Positions 1 to 5,437 of a stretch of 5,923 nucleotides of DNA are shown here, piece by piece. Position numbers and translations under genes: made by a program. The notes below the pieces were generated by a model. It saw nothing but the letters and a program-made list of their open reading frames with translations. It did not search any database and had not been told where the DNA came from. This DNA is from Desulfobia sp. (GTDB lineage: Bacteria > Desulfobacterota > Desulfobulbia > Desulfobulbales > SURF-16). The stretch is taken from assembly GCA_030608985.1 (NCBI GenBank), contig JAUWDC010000086.1:1-5923 (forward strand), in the 5' to 3' direction. The stretch's first letter is position 1; the number at the start of each line of letters is the position of its first letter.

Positions 1-1505
1 ATTGGTTTTGGATTAATCAAGTCATGGGGCATGAGAGTTTCAACTTCCTGAAGGCTCATTCTTTCCCTGATAGCCCTCTCCATGCGAACCAGACCCATAC
101 GATATTGATTTTCAACCAACTCGCCAATAGTCCTGACACGACGATTACCAAGATGATCAATATCATCAACTGGTCCCTGCGCATCCTTCAGGCGAAGAAG
201 ATATTTCACAGCGCCCATAATATCTTCATGGGTAAGAGTTCGTGTCTCTATGCCGGGATCGAGACCAAGTTTGGCATTTATCTTAAAACGGCCAACCTCT
301 GAAAGGTCATAGGTTTCCGGATTAAAGAAGAGATTCTTAAAAAAGTTTTGTGCCACTTCAAGAGTCGGCGGGCTACTTGGTCGCAGTCTTCGATAGAGTT
401 CCAACAAAGCCTCTTCAGAAGTCGTTGCTTTGTCCAATGCCAGGGTTTTACGGAAAGAATCAGTAACCTTGACACCATCAATATGGAGAATTTCAAGAGA
501 CACACCTCCAGCCTCTATCAGTGCCTCAATTGTCTCTTCAGTCAATTCGCCATTGCCGGGAACCAAGACTTCCCCTGTGGCCTGATCAACAACATCATCA
601 ACAACAAAGGCGCCGATGAGTTCTTCTCGCTCTATATCAAACGAATCAATCCCTGCCTTTTTCAGTTTTACTGCCGCAGTTTTACTGATTTTACGACCTT
701 TCCTGACCAGAACATCTCCTGTTTCAGAATCAATCAAATCACGCTGAATTCTGTGACCGACCATGAGTTCGGGATCAATAGTTTTACGAACTGCTTTCTT
801 TTTAAAAGATATTGTTGAGGTATCGTAAAAATAGCGAAGCAGTTCCGTCCCGGAATACCCCAACGCTTTAAGCAGAGTACTGACCGGAAACTTACGTCGC
901 CTGTCAATACGAACATACAATACGTCTTTCGCATCAAATTCAAGGTCAACCCATGATCCACGAACGGGGATAATCCTGGCTGAATAAAGAAGTTTTCCGG
1001 TGGAGTGAGTTTTGCCGCTGTCATGGGCATAAAAAAGGCCTGGTGAACGTTGTAACTGACTAACGATAACCCGCTCAGTTCCATTAATGATAAAAACACC
1101 TGTTTTCGTCATCAGTGCTATGGATCCAAGATAAACAGCCTGCTCCTTGATGTCCCGAATGCTTTTGACATCTGTTTCCGGATCAACATCATACGTAACA
1201 AGACGAACAGTTATTTTTATGGGCACCTCATATGACATGCCTCGCTCAACGCATTCCTCAACCGTATATTTTGGCTGCCCAAAACTATAGCTGACGAATT
1301 CCATCGAACACACACCGTTAAAATCCTGTATGGGAAAGACAGATTTATATACGCCTTGCAGGCCAATATCTTCCCTTTCATCGGGATCAACATCCATTTG
1401 CAGAAATCTTTCAAATGATTGCTGCTGCATTGCAATGAGATGCGGTTTCTCAACGATCTCACCGATTTTGGCAAAACTTTTTCTGACTCGTGTATTGAGC
1501 TTCAT
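1..1505 (-). CDS. rpoB: RNA polymerase beta subunit, N-terminal 501 residues (3' end outside window)
   Basis: This is the beta subunit of DNA-directed RNA polymerase, which forms one pincer and part of the active site of the core enzyme. The frame is open from the ATG at 1505 to the window edge, giving 501 codons plus two bases. Residues 2-30 match the usual RpoB opening (RVRKSFAKI, then PHLIAMQQQSFERFL). Residues 146-158 (VIVSQLQRSPGLF) are the conserved protrusion motif near the rifampicin pocket. Residues about 455-501, ending MPHDLINPKP, lie just before the main rifampicin-resistance cluster, which is therefore not in the window. The start is supported by an AAGGA SD 9 nt upstream and by an in-frame stop 12 codons upstream, with no alternative ATG between. 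It follows rplL after 362 nt. No frameshift or internal stop was seen in my translation. Confidence 0.97.
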   Translation of the reverse strand, partial: MKLNTRVRKSFAKIGEIVEKPHLIAMQQQSFERFLQMDVDPDEREDIGLQGVYKSVFPIQDFNGVCSMEFVSYSFGQPKYTVEECVERGMSYEVPIKITVRLVTYDVDPETDVKSIRDIKEQAVYLGSIALMTKTGVFIINGTERVIVSQLQRSPGLFYAHDSGKTHSTGKLLYSARIIPVRGSWVDLEFDAKDVLYVRIDRRRKFPVSTLLKALGYSGTELLRYFYDTSTISFKKKAVRKTIDPELMVGHRIQRDLIDSETGDVLVRKGRKISKTAAVKLKKAGIDSFDIEREELIGAFVVDDVVDQATGEVLVPGNGELTEETIEALIEAGGVSLEILHIDGVKVTDSFRKTLALDKATTSEEALLELYRRLRPSSPPTLEVAQNFFKNLFFNPETYDLSEVGRFKINAKLGLDPGIETRTLTHEDIMGAVKYLLRLKDAQGPVDDIDHLGNRRVRTIGELVENQYRMGLVRMERAIRERMSLQEVETLMPHDLINPKP

Positions 1506-1620
1506 GAAGCAAAGTCCTTGTCTCTGAATCTCTTATCTAATTCCTGGTTGCTTTTCACATGTATTATCAAAAACCGACCAGGTATTTCTATGAACTTTAT
1601 GTGTAGAACTTAAGTTAGGA

Positions 1621-1748
1621 GTAGGAGGGTGACTGATTGATCCTCATCCAGTCACTATCGGTTGTAATTTTTTCTGCGGGCATGTGTTTCCAGGAGTTAC
1701 CAACTGTTTCCACGGTACAGCCATAGAACTTTCGGGAAAGCCTCCTAC
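1621..1748 (-). ncRNA. candidate structured RNA element in the rplL-rpoB leader
   Basis: Read on the minus strand, GTAGGAGG (1741-1748) and CCTCCTAC (1621-1628) form an 8-bp closing helix around 112 nt. Directly inside the 5' arm is a small hairpin (1729-1740, CTTT/AAAG around CCCG). Directly inside the 3' arm is a 7-bp hairpin (GTGACTG 1649-1655 with CAGTCAC 1629-1635), so the two helices abut. A third helix joins 1717-1722 and 1679-1685 with one bulged base. It encloses an AGTT-GGT-AACT hairpin (1695-1705) flanked on both sides by identical TGGAAACA. The layout resembles a multibranch leader RNA. I do not recognise it as a known family, and the pairing is by eye without energy or covariation support. 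It could act on rpoB expression downstream of the attenuator-like hairpin. Confidence 0.35.
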
Positions 1749-1766
1749 ATTACTCCAGAAAAACGC

Positions 1767-1807
1767 AATATAACGTTACAGGCGATTAACGCCTGTAACG
1801 TTATATT
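1767..1807 (-). terminator. perfect 18-bp hairpin between rplL and rpoB, probable attenuator or processing site
   Basis: Bases 1790-1807 and 1767-1784 are perfectly complementary over 18 bp around a 5-nt loop. In the transcribed (minus) direction the stem is followed by GCG and then five T (1763-1759), so termination would be imperfect. That is what is expected between rplL and rpoB, where E. coli has a partial terminator and an RNase III site. In the plus direction the stem runs straight into a T-rich tail, so it may also block antisense transcription. A weaker hairpin (1820-1841, eight pairs with one G-G mismatch on this strand) lies between it and the rplL stop. Either partial termination or RNase III cleavage is plausible. 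Confidence 0.55.
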
Positions 1808-1867
1808 TTTAATTTTAGATGACGCCTAGAGTCAGGCCTCACCAAAAATTATTATAAAACGATTGTA

Positions 1868-2251
1868 CTATTTAATCTCTACAGCACCGCCGGCGGCTTC
1901 AATTTTGCCTTTTATATCTTCGGCTTCGTCTTTCGCCACGCCTTCTTTGATAGGTGCTGGTGCACCGTCAACCAGGGCTTTTGCTTCTTTAAGTCCAAGA
2001 GATGTAATCGCACGAACTTCCTTGATAACGGCAATTTTCTTCTCACCGATGGAAGTCAGGATAACATCAAATTCTGTTTGCTCTTCGGCAGCTCCACCTT
2101 CATCACCACCACCAGGTCCGGCGACAGCTACAGCAACAGGGGCAGCAGCGGAAACACCAAATTTCTCTTCCATTTCCTTGACCAGTTCTGACAGCTCAAG
2201 GACACTCATATTTGAAATGAATTCAATTACATCATCTTTTGTTACAGCCAT
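1868..2251 (-). CDS. rplL: 50S ribosomal protein L7/L12
   Basis: This is the stalk protein of the large subunit, present as several dimers bound to L10. It recruits the translational GTPases (EF-Tu, EF-G, IF2, RF3). At 127 residues it is of normal length. Residues 1-33 form the N-terminal dimerisation and L10-binding helices. Residues about 34-58 are an Ala/Gly-rich flexible hinge, here with a glycine-rich acidic stretch (GPGGGDEGG, 45-53). Residues about 59-127 form the globular factor-binding domain with the hallmark KIAVIKEVR and [12 protein letters not shown] segments (72-94). The ATG is preceded by GGAGG at 9 nt, a strong site that fits the need for more L12 than L10. It lies 32 nt after rplJ and is followed by the hairpin-rich gap before rpoB. 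Confidence 0.98.
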   Translation of the reverse strand: MAVTKDDVIEFISNMSVLELSELVKEMEEKFGVSAAAPVAVAVAGPGGGDEGGAAEEQTEFDVILTSIGEKKIAVIKEVRAITSLGLKEAKALVDGAPAPIKEGVAKDEAEDIKGKIEAAGGAVEIK

Positions 2252-2283
2252 TGTTATATTCCTCCAAAATTTTCTTCAAAAAA

Positions 2284-2811
2284 TTAGTTAGTTTCTTGCT
2301 CTTTTTTTTCTTTGATAGCCTGCAATGTGTACACCATGCTTCTCGGGACAGCACTGAGAACCTGAACAAGGCTCGTTGGAACAGCATTCATCACGGAAAG
2401 CAGTGTAGCCAACATAACCTCTTTAGATGGCAGCTTAGAAAGGGCTACCAGCTCTTCAGGTGTAAGGGCTTTGCCTTCAAAGGCTCCTACTCGAATTTGC
2501 AGCTCCGGATGATCTTTGGCAAATTGAACCAAGATCTTTGCTGGAGCGACTGGGTCCTCATAAGAAACTGTCAAGGCGGTGGTACCCTGAAGATGATCCA
2601 CAATAACATCAAATGGTGTGCCATCAACAGCTCGACGCAAAAGTGTGTTTTTAGCAACACGAATTTCAGCGTTATTTTTTCTCAGCTCTCGCCTCAGTTC
2701 CTGGAAAGACGCAACATTCAAGCCCTTGTAATCGGTTACAATGGCAATCTTCGCGCTATCAAGCCTGTTGCTTAAATCTTTTACAACGGCAGCTTTTTCC
2801 TCACGATTCAA
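2284..2811 (-). CDS. rplJ: 50S ribosomal protein L10, TTG start
   Basis: L10 forms the base of the L12 stalk, binding 23S rRNA near L11 and carrying the L12 dimers. At 175 residues it is typical. The N-terminal rRNA-binding domain (about 1-130) opens NREEKAAVVKDL and contains VTDYKGLNV (25-33) and VAKNTLLRRA (52-61). The C-terminal helix (about 140-170) is the L12-docking arm. The start codon is TTG at 2811. It has an AAAGGAGG SD 7 nt upstream, no in-frame ATG occurs before the upstream TAG, and the protein begins exactly where L10 proteins usually begin. A 348-nt leader with an L10-binding-type RNA precedes it, so feedback control of rplJL by L10-L12 is likely. rplL follows after 32 nt. Confidence 0.97.
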   Translation of the reverse strand: MNREEKAAVVKDLSNRLDSAKIAIVTDYKGLNVASFQELRRELRKNNAEIRVAKNTLLRRAVDGTPFDVIVDHLQGTTALTVSYEDPVAPAKILVQFAKDHPELQIRVGAFEGKALTPEELVALSKLPSKEVMLATLLSVMNAVPTSLVQVLSAVPRSMVYTLQAIKEKKEQETN

Positions 2812-2818
2812 ACTTGAT

Positions 2819-2826
2819 CCTCCTTT
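2819..2826 (-). promoter_or_regulatory. rplJ Shine-Dalgarno site
   Basis: AAAGGAGG on the minus strand lies 7 nt before the TTG start and is one of the strongest SD sequences in the window. It fixes the non-ATG start. The core GGAGGA (2818-2823) is exactly complementary to TCCTCC (2944-2949) about 120 nt upstream in the same leader, so it may be sequestered in one fold of the mRNA. Confidence 0.85.
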
Positions 2827-2848
2827 ATTAAACTATATGTTTTTTCGG

Positions 2849-2952
2849 GTCTCCATACCATTCCATTCAACCTCGCAAAAAACAGGTTAACGGAACACTA
2901 TGATTCTTGATTCCAAACTTCTAAAAAACTATCAGTGCCGAATGGAGGAGAC
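2849..2952 (-). promoter_or_regulatory. long-range helix in the rplJ leader, possible translational switch
   Basis: On the minus strand, GTCTCCTCCATTC (2952-2940) pairs with GAATGGA (2868-2862) and GGAGAC (2854-2849), giving 13 bp interrupted by a 7-nt bulge (2855-2861) on one side. Two G-U pairs can extend the inner end. The same upstream strand contains TCCTCC, which could instead pair with the rplJ SD at 2818-2823, so the two pairings are mutually exclusive. One fold leaves the SD open and the other closes it. A smaller hairpin (TTAACCT with AGGTTGA around a 10-nt loop) fits between the arms. Complementarity is seen directly; the switching role is inferred from E. coli L10 autoregulation. 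Confidence 0.5.
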
Positions 2953-3050
2953 AAGTTCGCAAGGAATTTAACATGATGAATGGAGCAAGTCACTTGGCGA
3001 ACAATAATGGCAATGAATGCCATAGCGTTTTACGTTTATATGGTAAAATG

Positions 3051-3114
3051 TGTCTCTGCAGGCCCATACATATAAGGCTTAAGCATTTTCATGCACCTGC
3101 TGTCTTCGACAGCC
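3051..3114 (-). ncRNA. L10 leader (binding site for the L10-L12 complex)
   Basis: This lies in the rplA-rplJ gap, where L10-L12 autoregulatory leaders are found. On the minus strand, GCAGG (3100-3096) pairs with CCTGC (3062-3058) to close a three-way junction. One arm is a GCAT-GAAA-ATGC hairpin (3083-3094) with a GNRA tetraloop. The unpaired CTTAA follows, and the other arm is closed by GCC/GGC (about 3062-3078). Outside the closing helix, TGTC (3111-3108) can pair with GACA (3054-3051) across an asymmetric, purine-rich internal loop containing AGA, as expected of a kink-turn-like bend. A competing hairpin (GCTGTC/GACAGC, 3114-3100) could block this outer helix. Assignment rests on position and the arrangement of GNRA hairpin, CTTAA and CCTGCAGAGAC, which I recognise as L10-leader-like. 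Confidence 0.78.
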
Positions 3115-3127
3115 AATATACTACTAA

Positions 3128-3142
3128 CCCAGATAACCTGGG
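3128..3142 (-). other. short hairpin after rplA
   Basis: CCCAG and CTGGG pair around a 5-nt loop, 17 nt after the rplA stop codon and upstream of the L10-leader element. There is no T-run after it on the minus strand, so it is not a convincing intrinsic terminator. It may protect or delimit the rplA 3' end, or form part of the leader fold. Confidence 0.35.
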
Positions 3143-3159
3143 GAAAGTTTACAGAGCAT

Positions 3160-3864
3160 CTATTTAAGCAAGGCTCGCAGCTCAAGGGTATCAAGCTTGA
3201 TACCTGGCCCCATTGTGCTTGAGATACTGACATTCTTCAGATAAATACCTTTAGCAGAAGAAGGTTTCAGTTGAATTATCTTTTCAACAAAAGCTAGGAG
3301 GTTTTCTCGCACTTTTTCGGCACCAAAGGATGCCTTGCCAACCATGGAGTGAACAATACCAGCCTTGTCAACTTTGAAGTCTACCTTCCCGGCCTTTATT
3401 TCGCCAACGACCCGACCAACTTCAAAGGTCACAGTTCCTAATTTTGCATTTGGCATCAAACCACGCGGTCCGAGGACACGACCAATTTTACCAACAGTTC
3501 CCATCATATCAGGGGTGGCAATAGTCTTATCAAAATCGAGCCAACCTTCTTTTATTTTGTCAACATACTCGTCACCACCTGCATAATCAGCACCGGCATC
3601 AAGTGCCTCCTGCACCTTTTCACCTTTGGCAAACACGAGTACTCGCTCCGTTTTGCCGGTGCCATTAGGCAAGACAACAGTACTTCGTACCATCTGGTCG
3701 GCATGACGGGGATCAACTCCCAGCTTTATGGCAACATCAATTGACTCATCAAACTTTGCATAGCAACCCTCCAGCAAAGCTTTCAATGCTTCTTCTAAAG
3801 GATAATTTTTTGTACTGTCTAAATTTACTACTACTTTATTATAATTTTTCCCGTGCTTTGCCAT
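3160..3864 (-). CDS. rplA: 50S ribosomal protein L1
   Basis: L1 binds 23S rRNA to form the mobile L1 stalk, which helps release tRNA from the E site. In many bacteria it also represses its own rplKA mRNA. At 234 residues it is normal for the family. The two domains are visible: domain I comprises the N- and C-terminal parts (about 1-66 and 158-234) and domain II lies between them. The L1 signature [19 protein letters not shown] is at 127-145, and the C-terminal TMGPGIKLD is at 217-225. The ATG start gives the usual MAKHGKNY opening, with AGAAGG 10 nt upstream. It follows rplK by 97 nt. I could not identify a convincing L1-binding mimic by eye in that gap. The 3' end of the coding sequence contains a perfect 18-bp palindrome (3187-3204). 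Confidence 0.98.
   Translation of the reverse strand: MAKHGKNYNKVVVNLDSTKNYPLEEALKALLEGCYAKFDESIDVAIKLGVDPRHADQMVRSTVVLPNGTGKTERVLVFAKGEKVQEALDAGADYAGGDEYVDKIKEGWLDFDKTIATPDMMGTVGKIGRVLGPRGLMPNAKLGTVTFEVGRVVGEIKAGKVDFKVDKAGIVHSMVGKASFGAEKVRENLLAFVEKIIQLKPSSAKGIYLKNVSISSTMGPGIKLDTLELRALLK
3187..3204. repeat. perfect 18-bp palindrome inside the 3' end of rplA
   Basis: GGTATCAAGCTTGATACC equals its own reverse complement. In the mRNA it can form a 7-bp stem with an AGCU loop. It encodes residues 221-226 (GIKLDT) of L1, so it is constrained by coding, and the palindromy may be coincidental. Confidence 0.6.
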
Positions 3865-3961
3865 CTTTCACTTACCTTCTGTAGCTGTATCCCATGTTGA
3901 TCCTGATGAGTATTGCAGGCCTTCCGCATTACATAAAACATCAAGAAAGATCTTATTTAAA

Positions 3962-4387
3962 TCAATCGACAACTGTAATACCGCAGCTTTTTGCAGTACC
4001 TGCTATGATATTAATTGCCGCATCTACATCATTGGCATTCAAATCAGGCATTTTCAATTCCGCAATGGCCTTGAGCTGATCCCTGGTAACCTGGGCAACA
4101 CGCTCTCTTTTCGGATTACTTGACCCCTTATTCAATTTCAACGCCTTAAAAAGAAGAGTGGCCGCCGGCGGGGTTTTTGTAATAAAAGAAAAAGACCGGT
4201 CCGCATACACAGTTATAACAGCAGGAATAATCATATCCCCTTCATTCTGTGTTTTTGCATTAAATGCCTTGCAGAACTCCATAATATTCAGACCATGCTG
4301 TCCCAAAGCAGGTCCAACTGGTGGGGAGGGATTAGCCTTTCCTGCCTGAATTTGTAATTTAATATATCCTGTTATTTTTTTAGCCAT
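3962..4387 (-). CDS. rplK: 50S ribosomal protein L11
   Basis: L11 binds the GTPase-associated region of 23S rRNA (helices 43/44), next to L10. It influences factor function and, in bacteria with RelA, stringent-response activation. At 141 residues it is exactly the common bacterial length. The N-terminal domain (1-70) carries the proline-rich segment [10 protein letters not shown] (21-30), the thiostrepton-region contact. A short linker TKTPPA (70-75) leads to the rRNA-binding C-terminal domain (76-141), ending in [10 protein letters not shown]. The ATG gives the standard [13 protein letters not shown] start. The ribosome site is unusual: GAGG is only 2 nt from the ATG and GGAG is 11 nt away, and another out-of-frame ATG lies 8 nt upstream. 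It follows nusG by 99 nt and precedes rplA by 97 nt. Confidence 0.98.
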   Translation of the reverse strand: MAKKITGYIKLQIQAGKANPSPPVGPALGQHGLNIMEFCKAFNAKTQNEGDMIIPAVITVYADRSFSFITKTPPAATLLFKALKLNKGSSNPKRERVAQVTRDQLKAIAELKMPDLNANDVDAAINIIAGTAKSCGITVVD

Positions 4388-4486
4388 AACCTCATGATCT
4401 CCGGATCTCTTAACGTATAACGATTTCGAATAACGAAAGTCTACTTAGTAAAATTTATATAACAACGTCAGTTCGCTCTATGACAT

Positions 4487-5017
4487 CTACCCTTTAGTCA
4501 CCTGCACAAACTCCAACTCAACTGGAGTCTGGCGGCCAAATATACTAACCATAACACGAACCCTTCCTTTATCAGGATAGACAGTGTCAACAACACCCTG
4601 AAAATTAGAGAATGGTCCGTCTATAACCCTTACTTCATCGCCCTCTTCATACATTACTTTAGGCTTTGGTTTCGCAGCCCCGTCCTGAATACGACCAATA
4701 ATCTTCATTGCGTCTTCATCCGGCAATGGCTCTGGATTAAGGTCATTTCCAACAAAACCTGTTACTTTGGGGGTATCGCGAACTGTATGCCAGGTTTCAT
4801 CGTTCAAATCGACATTTATAAGGATATAGCCGGGGAAAAACTTCCGTGCAGAAGTTTTCTTGGCTCCCTTTATCATCTCAACGACTTGCTCAGTAGGAAC
4901 AAGAATTTCACCAAAGAGATCTTCCTGGCCGGCTTTTTTTATCCGTTCAAGAAGTACGATTTTAACCTTTTCCTCGAATCCTGAATATGTATGCAGTATG
5001 TACCAGCAACGTGCCAT
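4487..5017 (-). CDS. nusG: transcription termination/antitermination factor NusG
   Basis: NusG binds the RNA polymerase clamp and, through its KOW domain, either Rho or ribosomal protein S10. It thereby promotes elongation, termination or transcription-translation coupling. At 176 residues it is of family length. The NGN domain (about 4-115) starts CWYILHTYSGFEEKV and contains RKFFPGYILINV (58-69) and the TPKVTGFVG segment (82-90). After a linker rich in Lys and Pro, the KOW domain (about 123-174) reads GDEVRVIDGPFSNFQG and continues to the FGRQTPVELEF end. The ATG at 5017 has AAGG 5 nt upstream; a second AAGG lies further out. It starts 24 nt after secE ends, the conserved secE-nusG pair. 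Confidence 0.98.
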   Translation of the reverse strand: MARCWYILHTYSGFEEKVKIVLLERIKKAGQEDLFGEILVPTEQVVEMIKGAKKTSARKFFPGYILINVDLNDETWHTVRDTPKVTGFVGNDLNPEPLPDEDAMKIIGRIQDGAAKPKPKVMYEEGDEVRVIDGPFSNFQGVVDTVYPDKGRVRVMVSIFGRQTPVELEFVQVTKG

Positions 5018-5041
5018 GTCTACCTTAATACCTTAAATCTA

Positions 5042-5305
5042 CTATTTAATAACCAAACCGATTAATTTTCCTAAAAGAAGATCAACGGTGCCGAGATAAA
5101 AAGAAACCAGAAATACGAGAAAAACAACGACACCAGTAGTAGCCATAGTATGCTTTTTATCCGGCCAGGCTATTTTATGAAATTCACTTTTTACTTCCTG
5201 CGAAAACTGCTTGATGCTGGAAAGTTGGAATTTTGATCCTGTCTCGGCCTGCATTTCAACCTGCTTAGCTTTTTTCATTGATTTTGAACTTTTCTTTGTC
5301 GCCAT
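5042..5305 (-). CDS. secE: preprotein translocase subunit SecE
   Basis: SecE is the small essential subunit of the SecYEG channel in the inner membrane, where it clamps around SecY. At 87 residues with one membrane helix it is the short form found in most bacteria, not the 127-residue three-helix E. coli form. Residues 1-30 are Lys/Ser-rich and cytosolic. Residues about 31-50 form the amphipathic helix and the conserved EVKSEFHKIAWPDKK motif. Residues about 56-82 form the membrane helix. The ATG at 5305 has TAAGG 7 nt upstream. That SD lies in one arm of an 8-bp inverted pair (5309-5316 with 5390-5397), so its access may depend on RNA folding. A 369-nt gap separates it from tRNA-Trp, and nusG follows after 24 nt. 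Confidence 0.96.
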   Translation of the reverse strand: MATKKSSKSMKKAKQVEMQAETGSKFQLSSIKQFSQEVKSEFHKIAWPDKKHTMATTGVVVFLVFLVSFYLGTVDLLLGKLIGLVIK

Positions 5306-5307
5306 TT

Positions 5308-5437
5308 TAGTGCCTTACGCCCCAACTTCTGCCCAAAAAACAAGAAATTGAAAAATATTGAGTAAAATTATATGGTTACTTTTACCACCAAGGCACTTAA
5401 CCTAAAAATTCTAAGTCCATTTCCGCTTTAGAGGGTT
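5308..5437 (-). repeat. leader repeat unit 2, adjoining secE
   Basis: Together with 5438-5617 this looks like a diverged tandem duplication. In minus-strand order it has the same blocks as unit 1. First is a block of about 37 nt (5437-5401, including CTAAAGCGGAA). Then AAGTGCCTTG (5398-5389), a TTTCTTGTTTTTTG block (5347-5334), CAG plus 12 nt, and AAGGCACTAA (5316-5307). AGTGCCTT and AAGGCACT are exact complements. The second contains the secE SD, so the unit may act as a translational leader. It also holds a perfect TATAAT (5372-5367) without a good -35. It is about 50 nt shorter than unit 1. Confidence 0.6.

Noticed and set aside
348..818. A 156-codon plus-strand frame, and other plus-strand frames across the window
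   Set aside because: They are antisense to intact rpoB and ribosomal protein genes and have no family resemblance or ribosome site.
734..1099. Minus-strand frames at 278-505, 734-1099 and 1217-1474
   Set aside because: They are out-of-frame shadows of rpoB, which is open in its own frame through the whole stretch.
1543..1582. CCTGGT/ACCAGG pair upstream of rpoB, with a nearby GATAAT, as a terminator or promoter
   Set aside because: The 24-nt loop and lack of a tail argue against a terminator, and no -35 sits at a usable distance from GATAAT.
2973..3167. A 64-codon plus-strand frame and a 65-codon minus frame (3036-3233) near the rplJ leader
   Set aside because: Both overlap the L10 leader or rplA out of frame and show no coding signs.
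3865..3961. L1-binding site in the rplK-rplA gap
   Set aside because: Only a weak 4-bp hairpin (CCTG/CAGG) is visible, and I could not match it to the 23S L1 site with any confidence.
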